A DNA stretch of 64,000 nt. Origin: Slackia sp. GTDB lineage: Bacteria; Actinomycetota; Coriobacteriia; Coriobacteriales; Eggerthellaceae. The notes beneath the pieces are model-generated. The model ran no database searches, was not told the DNA's origin, and saw only the letters and a program-made list of their open reading frames with translations. This document shows positions 1 to 9,002 of the stretch, piece after piece; position 1 is the first letter of the stretch, and each line of letters starts with the position of its first letter. The stretch spans positions 62,001 through 126,000 of the forward strand of contig JAUNBA010000002.1 in the NCBI GenBank assembly GCA_030527325.1, read 5' to 3'. Made by a program: the position numbers and the translations under genes.

Positions 1-1728
1 CTGGTTGTCGATACGGCGCGATTCGTGGCGCTCGGTGCCGATGACGGCCAAACCTCCCGCTGCCAAAACGCGCTCGTGCTCGGCCGCGCACACCTCCTTG
101 GCCTGACGCAAGGCGTCGGCGCGCTGCTCGTCGCTCGGCGCAGGCAAAGCGGCGGGATCGTCGGATTCGTCGCCGATACGGCGGTCGGGATCGAACCCCC
201 GATCGCGCAGGACATCCTCCATCAAGACATCTGGATTGCCGCCCAGAAGGATGTCGGTTCCTCGGCCCGCCATATTGGTGGCGATGGTCACCGCTCCCGC
301 GCGGCCCGCCTGCGCGACGATATGGGCTTCGCGTTCGTGGTTTTTCGCATTCAAGGTCTCGTGCGCGATGCCGCGCTTGTCGAGCAAGCGGGACAAACGC
401 TCGGAGCTTTCGATGGAAACCGTTCCGACCAGGCACGGCTGGCCTGCCGCATGACGGCGGGCGACATCGTCGGCGACGGCGCTGAATTTCGCGTCGATCG
501 TGCGATAGATCAGGTCGTTTTCGTCGATACGCTGAGGCGTCTTGTTCGACGGGATGGCGACGACGGGCAGATTGTAGATCTGGCGGAATTCGCCGTCTTC
601 GGTCATGGCCGTGCCCGTCATGCCCGAAAGCTTGTCGTACAGGCGGAAATAATTCTGCAGCGTGATCGTCGCAAGCGTCTGGTTCTCCTCGCGGATGCGT
701 ACGCGCTCCTTTGCCTCGAGCGCCTGGTGAAGGCCCTCGGAATACCGGCGGCCCTGCATGATGCGGCCCGTGAACTCGTCGACGATCTTCACTTCCCCGT
801 CGGCCACCACGTAATCCTTGTCGCGATGGAACAGGAAGTGCGCGCGCAGCGCCTGCTGCAGGTGGTTCGCCAGCTGGCCCGAAGGGTCGGCGTAGATGTC
901 CTCGATGCCGAGGCGCGATTCGATTTTCGCCAGGCCGCTTTCGGTGGCCATGATGGTGCGCTTCGCCTCGTCCATCTCGTAATCCTCGTCGCGCACCAGG
1001 CCGAACATGGCCTGCGCGAACTTCTTATACGTATCGGCCGCCTTCACGCCGGCGCCCGATATGATGAGCGGCGTGCGGGCCTCGTCGATAAGGATGGAGT
1101 CGACCTCGTCGACGATGGCGAAATGATGCCCGCGCTGCACGCGCTGCGAGGCGCGGGTCACCATGTTGTCGCGCAGGTAATCGAAGCCGAACTCGGCATT
1201 CGTTCCATACGTCACATCGGCCTGATAGGCGGGGATGCGAGCCGCAGGACGCATGCCGTTTTGAATCAGGCCGACCTTCATGCCGAGGAATTCGTAGATA
1301 CGGCCCATCCATTCGCTGTCGCGGCGGGCGAGATAATCGTTCACCGTCACGATATGGACGTTCTCGCCCGTCAAGGCGTTGAGATAGCCCGCCAGAGAAG
1401 ACACGAGCGTTTTGCCTTCGCCCGTGCGCATCTCCGCGATCTGCCCGTCGTTGAGCGCCATGGCGCCGATGAGCTGCACGTCGAAATGGCGCAGGCCCAG
1501 CGTGCGCACGCTGGCTTCGCGCACCGTGGCGAACGCCTCGGGCAGGATGGACTCGAGCGTCTCCCCCTCAGAGACGCGCTTTTTATATTCCTCGGTCAAG
1601 GCGCGCAGCTCCTCGTCGCTGCGCGCCTGCATCTGCGGCTCGAGCGCATTGATCTTGGCGACCTGCGCCTGATAGCCTTTGAGCTGCTTGCCTTCGCCGA
1701 ATGTCAGCAGCTTCGATAGAAATCCCAT
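1..1728 (-). CDS. secA: Preprotein translocase ATPase SecA, N-terminal 576 codons (truncated by window edge)
   Basis: SecA is the motor that pushes unfolded preproteins through the SecYEG channel at the membrane. The visible part begins [19 protein letters not shown]. It carries the Walker A variant MRTGEGKT near residue 100, the [16 protein letters not shown]alker B block near residue 207, the preprotein-crosslinking region, and [12 protein letters not shown] of the second ATPase fold. All of these are SecA signatures. The ATG at 1728 follows GAGAGGTGCC, a good ribosome site. The frame is open to base 1, so the helical scaffold, the linker and any zinc-binding tail lie outside. Whether this is the only SecA (SecA1) or an accessory SecA2 cannot be told here, but the canonical N-terminus favours SecA1. 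Confidence 0.97.
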   Translation of the reverse strand, partial: MGFLSKLLTFGEGKQLKGYQAQVAKINALEPQMQARSDEELRALTEEYKKRVSEGETLESILPEAFATVREASVRTLGLRHFDVQLIGAMALNDGQIAEMRTGEGKTLVSSLAGYLNALTGENVHIVTVNDYLARRDSEWMGRIYEFLGMKVGLIQNGMRPAARIPAYQADVTYGTNAEFGFDYLRDNMVTRASQRVQRGHHFAIVDEVDSILIDEARTPLIISGAGVKAADTYKKFAQAMFGLVRDEDYEMDEAKRTIMATESGLAKIESRLGIEDIYADPSGQLANHLQQALRAHFLFHRDKDYVVADGEVKIVDEFTGRIMQGRRYSEGLHQALEAKERVRIREENQTLATITLQNYFRLYDKLSGMTGTAMTEDGEFRQIYNLPVVAIPSNKTPQRIDENDLIYRTIDAKFSAVADDVARRHAAGQPCLVGTVSIESSERLSRLLDKRGIAHETLNAKNHEREAHIVAQAGRAGAVTIATNMAGRGTDILLGGNPDVLMEDVLRDRGFDPDRRIGDESDDPAALPAPSDEQRADALRQAKEVCAAEHERVLAAGGLAVIGTERHESRRIDNQ

Positions 1729-1842
1729 GGCACCTCTCGTTCGCCGACCGTCCCCGACGGCCGGGCCTTATCGGTTATGCACCTGTCTGTTCTCTATGCG
1801 GGCTACTTTACCATATCGCCGGCGAGCGCCTTCATCGGCCGC

Positions 1843-4320
1843 TCATATCGCCATCGGAGAACCATCCTGGGAACCGGTCAGCAGCGCCCTGTGCAAGGCG
1901 GCCATGCGCTCGGACGGATCCATCCCCAGCTCGTCGCGCATGAAATCGCGGCATGCCACGAAGGTCTCCATGGCCAAGCTGCGCTTTCCGGCGAGCATCT
2001 GCGCGCGCATCAAGGCGCAGTACGCGTCCTCGCGGCGGTCGCACTGCTCCTCGGCGGCCTGGGCGAACAGCAGCGCCGCCTGGGCCTCGCCCGCATCGCA
2101 CAAGCGCTCCGCGCCCCTGACGTACAGATCGCCCAGGCGCGTTTTATACCGCTCGCGCAAGCGCTCGATATACGCGTTCCCCGTCTCGGAAGGCAGAAGA
2201 TCGCACGCGAAATCGTCCTGCAGGCGAGCGAAGGCTTCGATCCAGGCTTGCACATCGGGCTGATCGAAGGACAGCATCCGCCATATCCGCTCGAACTCTT
2301 CGACGTCGCTGCGCATATAGCGCGCATCGACCAGGTATCCGGCCTGACGCCTGGCCACATACGGGCATGCCCCCTCCCCGTCGCCGAGCGCGTGGCGCAA
2401 AGCCGACCACAGCGAGTAGAAATTATTGGCCGCGCGGTCGGCGGGCGCATCGGGCCAAAGGATATCGAACATCTCGCCGCGCGCCACCTCCTTGCCCCGA
2501 TGAAGCACCAGCACGGCGAGAAGGGTCTTGGCCTTCTGCTTGCGAAACGCGGAGGAATCGAGCGGATCGCCGCCGATGCGCACCTCCATGCCGCCGAAAA
2601 GACGCACTTCCATCAGCGCGACGCCGTCGGCAGAGGCGATCGGCTTTTCCCGTACGCGCGAAGCGTCCGAAAGCCTCGTGCGCGCAGAAGGCCGGCTCCA
2701 CGACGCGCGTTGCTCGGCAAGAGAGACGAGCAGCGATTCCGCACGGCGTGCGCGATCGGCGTCGTCCAAAGCGGCAGGCCCCGCCGCATCGCGCGCCGAC
2801 GCCTCCGCCGCATCCACCGGCACAGCGTTCGCGCGGCGGTAGGCAAGGCAACGAAGAACGACCGCCTGAAGGCGCTCGCGGGCGCGAACGGCGTCGTCGA
2901 AGCATTCGTCGGGAGAACACAGCAACCGAGCCGCAAGATAGAGAAACGCCGGAGATTGCGCCGCGTCGTCGCAGCAGGCCTCCATGGCGTCGAGTTCGGC
3001 CTCGTCGCAACGCTTGCCGCACGCGAACGCCGCCGCAGTCGATAGCGAGCCGAACGCGCCGAGCGTGCGATCGGACGCGCTGCGCAACACGGCCGCGGCG
3101 CGCATGGGGACTTCGCCATCCGATGCGGCGCGGGCGCACAACGCCGCGCGGCAGGCCGTCTCCTCGTCGCAATCGGGATGCCCCAGCGCCCGCAAGCACA
3201 AGCGAAGCGCACGGACGTCGTCGCCCAGAAGATGCAGCCTGATGCCGGCTCCGGCAAGAAGCGACGGGGTCAATCCCCCTGCGCGCTCGCCCAGCCCGTC
3301 GAACAGGCGCTGGACGTCGTCGATGCGGCCTTGCGCCAAAAACGCATCCTGTTCCGATTCGATCCAGGCGGCGCGGCGCGTCCTCGGACACAGCGACGCC
3401 ATCAACTCACAGGCCCGCGCGTGGCGGCCGCGCGAACACAGCAGGCTCGCCAAGCGCGCGACCGCCGTTTCGACGCTCGACGATCCTGCGCTGCGCACCA
3501 AAGGATCGAGAGCGCGGCGAAACGCATGTTCGATGTCGGCGATGGAAAACCCGCATGTCGCGAATCTCTCTTCGACCGCGTCGAACCCGACATACGGATA
3601 ATGCTCGTCGATGAAGCGGCGCGAATCCTTGCGCAGGCCGCGTACGAAGGCGGAGACGTCTTCCAAATCGCCCTCCTCGAGGACGGCCATGACGAACAGG
3701 GCGTAGCGCACTTCGGCAGGCACGTCGGCCGCCGCCGCGTCATCGAGCAGCGACGACGCGCCCGACGCGTCGCCCCACACAAGCGCGGGCACCCTTCTGC
3801 ATGCGGGCTGCGCGGCCTGTTCGGGCGGCAATTCGGCATCGTCGACCATCAAATCGCACGTCGAGACGAGCACGCGGTCGTTTTGGCGCTCGGCAAGCGA
3901 ATCGACGGCGGGACACGTCGCGACCACGACCTCCCACTGACGGGCGAGCAGCGCGTCGATATCGCGCGAAAAGGCGTCGGCGCGCTCGTCGTCGAGATAC
4001 GGCACATCGTCGAAGACCGCCAAAGCATGCGACGGGGCGCACGCCAGAAGCGACAAGGCGATATCGCCATCGTCCAAATCGCGCAGAAAGCACGGACTCT
4101 GCGCGTTCACCCAGTACACGTTCTCGAAGCCGAACATCGACTCCGCGTACTCGCAAGCAAGCGAGGTCTTGCCGAAGCCGTTCGGCGCGACGATGAAGCG
4201 CGCCACGCCCCGGTCGGACATCATCTTCTTGATCAAGCGCGGACGGGCGTCGATCCTCGAAGACCCTACCGCTTTCGGTCTTCTTCCGCAGCATGCGGAA
4301 TCGGCAATGAAGTGTTTCAT
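1843..4320 (-). CDS. Large ATPase/BTAD-domain transcriptional regulator (SARP/LAL-like)
   Basis: A protein of about 825 residues. An N-terminal NTPase domain has the P-loop APNGFGKTS at residues 46-54, and the hydrophobic-Asp string LAVFDDVP further on would be Walker B. A long helical middle follows. From about residue 570 there is an OmpR-like winged helix (LFGGMEVRIGGDPLDS, then the RKQKAKTLLAVL helices) and a bacterial transcriptional activation domain ending in RDELGMDPSERM, which is typical of SARP/BTAD proteins. I chose the ATG at 4320 because GGAGGGAG precedes it; an in-frame ATG 18 bases upstream lacks a site. Such STAND-type regulators usually sense a ligand with the helical middle. 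The ligand and targets are unknown. It stands alone, divergent from cca. Confidence 0.82.
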   Translation of the reverse strand: MKHFIADSACCGRRPKAVGSSRIDARPRLIKKMMSDRGVARFIVAPNGFGKTSLACEYAESMFGFENVYWVNAQSPCFLRDLDDGDIALSLLACAPSHALAVFDDVPYLDDERADAFSRDIDALLARQWEVVVATCPAVDSLAERQNDRVLVSTCDLMVDDAELPPEQAAQPACRRVPALVWGDASGASSLLDDAAAADVPAEVRYALFVMAVLEEGDLEDVSAFVRGLRKDSRRFIDEHYPYVGFDAVEERFATCGFSIADIEHAFRRALDPLVRSAGSSSVETAVARLASLLCSRGRHARACELMASLCPRTRRAAWIESEQDAFLAQGRIDDVQRLFDGLGERAGGLTPSLLAGAGIRLHLLGDDVRALRLCLRALGHPDCDEETACRAALCARAASDGEVPMRAAAVLRSASDRTLGAFGSLSTAAAFACGKRCDEAELDAMEACCDDAAQSPAFLYLAARLLCSPDECFDDAVRARERLQAVVLRCLAYRRANAVPVDAAEASARDAAGPAALDDADRARRAESLLVSLAEQRASWSRPSARTRLSDASRVREKPIASADGVALMEVRLFGGMEVRIGGDPLDSSAFRKQKAKTLLAVLVLHRGKEVARGEMFDILWPDAPADRAANNFYSLWSALRHALGDGEGACPYVARRQAGYLVDARYMRSDVEEFERIWRMLSFDQPDVQAWIEAFARLQDDFACDLLPSETGNAYIERLRERYKTRLGDLYVRGAERLCDAGEAQAALLFAQAAEEQCDRREDAYCALMRAQMLAGKRSLAMETFVACRDFMRDELGMDPSERMAALHRALLTGSQDGSPMAI

Positions 4321-4524
4321 CGAATCTCCCTCCACCATGAAGCGGCGTATACGCGCCGTTGCATATCGATACCTTCAAACACATATAAGTGAATGGCGTA
4401 ACGCATTGTAGGCAACAATTCCCGCGAAAAAAGTCGAGACCCGGCGGATGCGCGCCAACGGACGAACAGGCGCCCCGAACGCGAAAACAATGCCGAAAAC
4501 CACCGCGTCTACACGGAAATCCGC

Positions 4525-5916
4525 ATGTTTTCCACCGCGGTATCCACCGCGAAAGCGCGTATCATGCCGAACATGAAAGAAAAAAACGACCTCGTCCTCG
4601 CCATGGATCCCCGCGCATTGCGCGCCCTCGCCCTTATCGAATCGTCCGGAGCTGAAGCATGGCTCGTAGGAGGGTGCGTGCGCGACGCCCTCATCGGACG
4701 GACGCCCCACGACTTCGACATCGCCTCGTCGGCACCCTGGAAACGGACGGCGCAGCTTTTCCGCGCGCACGGCATGCGCGTGATAGAAACGGGAGCGCGC
4801 CACGGCAGCATCTGCGCCGTCGTCGACGGCCTTCCCGTGGAAATAACCTCCTACCGCATCGACGGCGTCTACGGCGACAGGCGCCGTCCCGACAGCATCG
4901 CTCCTGCCGACGACATCGAATCCGATCTGGCGCGCCGCGACTTCACGATGAACGCGACGGCCTTCCATCCGCAACGCGGGCTGATCGATCCGTTTTCGGG
5001 ACGCCGCGATATGGAGCGCGACGCGATACGCTGCGTCGGCGACGCCTCTGCGCGCTTCGAAGAGGACCCTCTTCGCATCATGCGAGCCTTGCGCTTTGCG
5101 TCCCAACTGGGATTTTCGCTCGACGAAGCCGCCGAGGCCGCAGCCGCGCGCTACGCTTTCCTCGTGCGCACGGTGGCGCGCGAACGGGTTTACAGCGAGC
5201 TCGTAAAACTGCTCGAAGGCCCCGACGCGGGCGAGACGCTTCGGCTCTACAGCCGCATCGCCGCATCATCGATATGCCCCGATGACGAACGGGAGACGGC
5301 CGTGTGGGACCGCGCCATGCGAGACGCGGCATGCGCCGTAGCCGCCCTTCCCCCCGACGCCGCTTTGCGTTTCGCGGCCATCGCCGCATGCCGCGACGAC
5401 GACGCATGCGCGCACGCCGCGTTGCAAAACCTCAAAGCCCCCCGCCGCGTAAGGGAGCGCGTGCGCAAGCTCCTCGAAGGGGCGCGGCGTTTCGAAAGCG
5501 CGCATCCGACGCGACGCGAGACATGGTTCGCCGTACATGGCCTCGACGGCGATACGGACCTCGCCCGCGACGTCCTCGCGTTGCGCGAAGCGCTCGCCGC
5601 ATCCGAACAATGCGCCGAACAAGCGCGGCGATTCATCGCGATCATCGAGGAAATGAAGCGCGATCGCATACCGTTCAAACGCAGCGACCTGGCCGTATCG
5701 GGCAGCGACCTTGCGGTCGAAGGAATCGCCCGAGGGGCCGACATGGGACCTGCGCTCGAGCGGCTTCTTATCGCATCCGGCACAGGACGAGCGCCCAACG
5801 AACGCGCTGCGCTGCTCGCGCTGGCACGCGATCTGTCATGGGCGCAGGCGCCGCGTTCTTCAGAAAACTTGAAAAAACGCTCGAAAACAGTTGACACCCA
5901 TGAATCGCATCAGTAA
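4525..5916 (+). CDS. cca: CCA tRNA nucleotidyltransferase / poly(A)-polymerase family protein
   Basis: This adds or repairs the 3' CCA of tRNAs using CTP and ATP. The class II nucleotidyltransferase head is clear: LVGGCVRDALIG, then the catalytic acidic pair in HDFDIA, RRDFTMNA, and EEDPLRIMRALRFASQLGF for nucleotide selection. I see no clear HD phosphohydrolase motif in the C-terminal half, unlike many actinobacterial CCA enzymes. The start is uncertain: ATGs at 4525, 4564, 4573 and 4603 are all in frame and none has a strong ribosome site (the one at 4525 has GGAA upstream). The gene lies directly upstream of two tRNA genes that already encode CCA, so here the enzyme would mainly repair ends. 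Its TAA stop is part of the tRNA promoter. Confidence 0.93.
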   Translation: MFSTAVSTAKARIMPNMKEKNDLVLAMDPRALRALALIESSGAEAWLVGGCVRDALIGRTPHDFDIASSAPWKRTAQLFRAHGMRVIETGARHGSICAVVDGLPVEITSYRIDGVYGDRRRPDSIAPADDIESDLARRDFTMNATAFHPQRGLIDPFSGRRDMERDAIRCVGDASARFEEDPLRIMRALRFASQLGFSLDEAAEAAAARYAFLVRTVARERVYSELVKLLEGPDAGETLRLYSRIAASSICPDDERETAVWDRAMRDAACAVAALPPDAALRFAAIAACRDDDACAHAALQNLKAPRRVRERVRKLLEGARRFESAHPTRRETWFAVHGLDGDTDLARDVLALREALAASEQCAEQARRFIAIIEEMKRDRIPFKRSDLAVSGSDLAVEGIARGADMGPALERLLIASGTGRAPNERAALLALARDLSWAQAPRSSENLKKRSKTVDTHESHQ

Positions 5917-5919
5917 TAT
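5891..5919 (+). promoter_or_regulatory. Near-consensus sigma-70 promoter of the tRNA-Gln/tRNA-Glu unit
   Basis: TTGACA at 5891-5896, a 17-base spacer, then TAATAT at 5914-5919. This is the strongest promoter-like sequence I see in the window. It lies inside the last codons of cca, and the first three bases of the -10 box are the cca stop codon. Transcription would start near 5926, about 23 bases before the tRNA-Gln 5' end. Confidence 0.8.
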
Positions 5920-5948
5920 ACCGTCCTGCGCTTGATAGCGATACGCAC

Positions 5949-6022
5949 TGGGGTGTCGTCTAATGGCAGGACAGCGGTTTCTGGTGCCGTATGTGAGGGT
6001 TCGACTCCTTCCACCCCAGCCA
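5949..6022 (+). tRNA. tRNA-Gln (anticodon CTG), CCA encoded
   Basis: A complete cloverleaf can be drawn. The acceptor stem TGGGGTG pairs with CACCCCA and has the U1-A72 pair usual for tRNA-Gln. The D stem is GTC/GAC. The anticodon loop is TTCTGGT with anticodon CTG, and the T stem GAGGG/CCTTC carries loop TTCGACT. Discriminator G and a genomic CCA follow at 6020-6022. It reads CAG codons. Because the window also holds gatCAB, this tRNA is probably charged with Glu and then amidated. Confidence 0.97.
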
Positions 6023-6042
6023 TTATTCAAGTCGCACAGCAT

Positions 6043-6119
6043 GGCCTGGTCGTCTAGCGGTTTAGGACATCGCCCTCTCAAGGCGAAGATCGGGGGTTCG
6101 AATCCCCTCCAGGCTACCA
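6043..6119 (+). tRNA. tRNA-Glu (anticodon CTC), CCA encoded
   Basis: The acceptor GGCCTGG pairs with CCAGGCT with a G1-U72 wobble, as is common in tRNA-Glu. The anticodon stem TCGCC/GGCGA holds loop CTCTCAA with anticodon CTC. The T arm is GGGGG-TTCGAAT-CCCCT. Discriminator A and an encoded CCA follow. It reads GAG codons. It lies 20 bases after tRNA-Gln and is surely co-transcribed with it. Confidence 0.97.
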
Positions 6120-6130
6120 TGAATTTTCAA

Positions 6131-6157
6131 GAAGCCCTCATCGAGGGCTTCTTTTTC
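6131..6157 (+). terminator. Rho-independent terminator of the tRNA unit
   Basis: A perfect 9-bp stem, GAAGCCCTC / GAGGGCTTC, with a short ATC-type loop, is followed by TTTTTC. It begins 12 bases after tRNA-Glu. Confidence 0.9.
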
Positions 6158-6442
6158 TATACGCAAGACTTTGCGAACAGAGCAAAGTCCTGCCTCGATT
6201 CTTCGAATCAACGCCTGGCCTTTCTCTGCACCGTGCGCCCACGCGCGCCGCGAACGCACGATGCAACGCGCGCCGAATTATACGCATCGACGCGAATCCG
6301 GCAGAAACCTCCCCCGAATCCAGCCCGTGCGCCCATGAGCGCCGGCGCCTCTCTTGCCCGAGGCGAACCCGCAGCGGCAGAGCATCCGACCGCTTTTTTT
6401 CGCATCCGCGTCCCCCATCTGCCCCCAACTCGAATCAATACA
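6158..6442. other. Intergenic stretch without a recognisable gene
   Basis: Between the tRNA terminator and the thiD terminator I see no start codon with a ribosome site, no RNA fold of a known class and no repeat. Reading frames here overlap each other on both strands, as expected by chance in GC-rich DNA. Confidence 0.6.
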
Positions 6443-6444
6443 GT

Positions 6445-6486
6445 GAAAAAGCCGCACCGTACGCCACGATGCGGCTTTAAAAAAAT
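6445..6486 (-). terminator. Terminator of the thiM-thiE-thiD operon (may act both ways)
   Basis: On the minus strand AAAGCCGCATCG and CGGTGCGGCTTT form a stem with one G-U pair, followed by TTTTTC. On the plus strand the same hairpin is followed by a mixed TTTAAAAAAA, so it mainly serves thiD. Confidence 0.8.
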
Positions 6487-6533
6487 CAGCGACAGGGCCG
6501 ATAATTCGGCGAACGGAGTCGGAACGACGAGCG

Positions 6534-7337
6534 TCAGGGCCGCCGACGAGCGTAATCATGGTCGAGAGGACCGCAGCCGCGCCCCATATCGAAGCCGGCC
6601 GCCAACGCCTGGGCGACATAACGCTTCGCGGCGCGCACCGCTTCGAGGACATCATCGCCTTGCGCAAGCCCGCACGCGATAGCGCTCGAAAGCGTGCACC
6701 CGGTGCCATGCGTGTTCTCGGTGGCGATACGACGCCCCTCGATCGAAACCACGTCGCCGTCGACGCACAAAACGTCGTCGGCGGATGCGCCGGACGCGTG
6801 CCCGCCCTTCACCAAAACGGCCGCGCCCGTCTCCTCGTGAAGCCGCAGCGCCGCGCGGCGCATCGACGCCGTGTCGCGCACCTCGAAACCGCACAACGCC
6901 TCGGCCTCGGGCATATTCGGCGTCACGACGGCGGCCAGGGGGAACAGGCGGTCCGCCAAAACCTCCCGAGCGTCCCGATCGATCAGGCGCGCGCCCGACG
7001 TCGAAACCATGACGGGATCGACCACGACCCGCGATGCGCCGTGATGCGCAAGGCGGTCGACCACGACCGAGGCGATGTCGGCCGATGCGATCATGCCGAC
7101 TTTGACGGCCTGCGGGCGTATGTCGGCGAAAACCGCATCGATCTGCGCGCCGACGAACTCAGGCGTCGGCGTCTCGACGCCGTATACCCCTTCGGTATTC
7201 TGGGCGGTAAGCGCCGTTATAGCCGTCTGCGCGAACAGCCCGTGCGCTTGGATGGTCTTGATATCGGCCTGGATGCCGGCCCCGCCCGAACTATCCGATC
7301 CGGCGATGCTTAAAACCGATGCCACGCTATACGACAC
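6534..7337 (-). CDS. thiD: Hydroxymethylpyrimidine/phosphomethylpyrimidine kinase ThiD
   Basis: Ribokinase-fold kinase that phosphorylates HMP and HMP-P to HMP-PP, one of the two halves of thiamine. About 267 residues, the usual size. It shows the N-terminal AGSDSSGGAGIQADIKT block, the DPVMVSTSGARL region and the C-terminal anion-hole ENTHGTGCTLSS. The start is a GTG at 7337, placed by GGGAGG eight bases upstream. The gene overlaps the end of thiE by 11 bases, which suggests translational coupling. It is the last gene of the riboswitch-controlled operon. I do not see thiC or thiG in this window, so it fits salvage of pyrimidine, though de novo genes may lie elsewhere. Confidence 0.96.
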   Translation of the reverse strand: MSYSVASVLSIAGSDSSGGAGIQADIKTIQAHGLFAQTAITALTAQNTEGVYGVETPTPEFVGAQIDAVFADIRPQAVKVGMIASADIASVVVDRLAHHGASRVVVDPVMVSTSGARLIDRDAREVLADRLFPLAAVVTPNMPEAEALCGFEVRDTASMRRAALRLHEETGAAVLVKGGHASGASADDVLCVDGDVVSIEGRRIATENTHGTGCTLSSAIACGLAQGDDVLEAVRAAKRYVAQALAAGFDMGRGCGPLDHDYARRRP

Positions 7338-7992
7338 GATCGACCTCCCTTCGCAGCATCCTCGTCGCCTTCTCGATATCGTCGGCCGCGAAAATCGCGG
7401 ATACGGCGGCGGCGCCCGCGGCACCCGTTTCCTCGAGACACGAAACGGTGCGCGCGCTCAGTCCGCCGATACCGACCACGGGAATCGACGTCGCAGCGCA
7501 GATGCGACGCAACTCGTCGCGCGAGACATGCGCCGCGTCGGGCTTGGTCGGCGTGGCGATCAGGGCGCCCGCTCCCACGTAATCGGCGCCTGCGACCTCG
7601 GCGGCGCAAGCCTGCTCGACGCTTTGAGCCGATACGCCGACGATCTTATCAGGACCGAGCACCGCGCGGGCCCTGACGCAATCCGTATCGTCCTGGCCCA
7701 CATGCACGCCGTCGGCATCGGCGGCGAGCGCGGCTTCCACGTCGTCGTCGATCACGCACAAGACCTCGCCGAAGCCCGCCTCATCGAGCGCGGCGCGGAT
7801 GCGGCGATACTGAGCGACAAGACCGTCCGTAGAAGCCCTCTTATCGCGCAACTGCAGAAACGTCGCACCGCCGCGGACGGCTTCGACGCAGCACGACTCG
7901 AGCGAGCGGCCGTCGAGCCAAGCGTCGTCGGTCACCGCATACAAGCGCAACGATGCGGGCGCTTCGCGCAAACGGGCACGCGGCGTCGGCAT
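7327..7992 (-). CDS. thiE: Thiamine-phosphate synthase ThiE
   Basis: Joins HMP-PP and thiazole phosphate to thiamine monophosphate on a TIM barrel. About 221 residues. Family motifs are present in order: YAVTDD, FLQLRDK, DGVHVGQDD, the diphosphate loop in ALIATPTKPDA and VVGIGGL. The start ATG at 7992 shares its A with the TGA stop of thiM (sequence TGATG), so ribosomes probably reinitiate. A longer frame of 10 more residues upstream would run into thiM and is not needed. Confidence 0.96.
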   Translation of the reverse strand: MPTPRARLREAPASLRLYAVTDDAWLDGRSLESCCVEAVRGGATFLQLRDKRASTDGLVAQYRRIRAALDEAGFGEVLCVIDDDVEAALAADADGVHVGQDDTDCVRARAVLGPDKIVGVSAQSVEQACAAEVAGADYVGAGALIATPTKPDAAHVSRDELRRICAATSIPVVGIGGLSARTVSCLEETGAAGAAAVSAIFAADDIEKATRMLRREVDRVV

Positions 7993-8834
7993 CACAAAAC
8001 CTCGCTGACTGCGGCGGCGCAAGCAAGCGTCTTGCCGTCAAGCAGGGAAAGCTCGTCCATCATACGCAGGCGAAACGTCGCCGTTCCCTCGTCTGAAGCC
8101 AAGCGGGATGCGGCGCGCTCGCCTGCCACTCCCATATGCACGACGGCCGCAAGCGCCGCTTCGAGGACATGCGCGCCGGCAGCCGCGACGTATCCGCCGC
8201 ACAGAGCGGACAGCATGCAGCCCGAACCGGTGATGCGCGCCTGCCAGGCGGATCCGTTGCGCACCGCGAAAGCACGGTCGGCATCGGCGACGATATCGAT
8301 AGGGCCGGTGATCGCCACCGCGCACCCCGCCGTGCGGGCGAACTCGCGCGCGAAGGCGGCGGCGGGCGCGATATCGTCTTCGCACGTCACGGCATCGGCG
8401 GGGTTCACGTCGACGCCCTGCGTAGCCGCAGCGTTTCCGGCAAGCGCCTTAAGCTCGCTCATGTTCCCGCGCACGAGGGCGACAGGCAGGGTGTCGAGCA
8501 GTTCGCACGCCGTCTGCGTGCGCAAGCGGGATGCGCCGGCGCCGACCGGGTCGAGCACGATAGGATGGCCGAGTTGCGCCGCACGCGCGCCGGCCGTTTT
8601 CATGCCGGCAATGCTCCTGCTGTTCAAGGTGCCGATATTGAGCACGAGCGCGCCGCAGATCGAGGTGATATCCTCCACGTCTTCGGGCTCGTCGCTCATG
8701 ATGGGACTTGCGCCCGCCGCCAAAAGGGCGTTGGCGCAGCTTTCGACCGTCACGTAATTCGTGATGCAATGCACAAGCGGCGCGGCGGCGCGCACGGCGT
8801 CGGCTTGAGCGGAAATGGACGGAATGGTAGACAT
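7992..8834 (-). CDS. thiM: Hydroxyethylthiazole kinase ThiM
   Basis: Phosphorylates the salvaged thiazole alcohol. About 280 residues. Visible motifs are NYVTVESCANALLAAGASP, the acidic MSDEPEDVEDI, LDPVGAGASR, VRGNMSEL and the catalytic-loop form GSGCMLSAL (GSGC in place of GTGC). The ATG at 8834 is seven bases after GGGAG, and that ribosome site is the last element of the TPP riboswitch, so translation initiation is the likely control point. First gene of thiM-thiE-thiD. Confidence 0.96.
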   Translation of the reverse strand: MSTIPSISAQADAVRAAAPLVHCITNYVTVESCANALLAAGASPIMSDEPEDVEDITSICGALVLNIGTLNSRSIAGMKTAGARAAQLGHPIVLDPVGAGASRLRTQTACELLDTLPVALVRGNMSELKALAGNAAATQGVDVNPADAVTCEDDIAPAAAFAREFARTAGCAVAITGPIDIVADADRAFAVRNGSAWQARITGSGCMLSALCGGYVAAAGAHVLEAALAAVVHMGVAGERAASRLASDEGTATFRLRMMDELSLLDGKTLACAAAVSEVL

Positions 8835-8842
8835 AGACGTGC

Positions 8843-8932
8843 TCCCTTCGCTGGCATTATCCAATCAGGTTCGATGGGTCGAGGCCCGATCCCGGCCTCC
8901 TCTCAGCCCGCTGCGACGAGCTCCCCGACGGC
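8843..8932 (-). promoter_or_regulatory. TPP riboswitch (THI element) of thiM-thiE-thiD
   Basis: On the minus strand the conserved parts occur in the right order: GTCGGGGAGC, GCTGAGAGG (pyrimidine-sensing J3-2 region), ACCTGAT, GGATAATGCCAGCG and closing GAAGGGAGC. The 3' strand of P1 contains the thiM ribosome site, so binding of TPP should hide it. I see no separate U-tailed terminator between aptamer and start codon, which also favours translational control. Confidence 0.95.
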
Positions 8933-9002
8933 ATCGGATTATAGGCGCAAAACCCCGCCGTCGCACACGGCGATCGCCGAAATGCCGCAAACGGCGCGCA
9001 GG

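Noticed and set aside
25..1719. Long open frame of 564 codons on the plus strand opposite secA
   Set aside because: It is the antisense shadow of secA. The minus-strand frame has all SecA motifs and a ribosome site; the plus frame has Arg/Ala/His-rich composition without any motif. The same holds for the long frames opposite pheT, rho, recQ, the Ski2-like helicase and others.
4573..4605. Alternative starts of cca at 4573 or 4603
   Set aside because: They would give shorter proteins that still hold all motifs, but none has a ribosome site better than the one at 4525. I kept the longest form and marked the start as uncertain.
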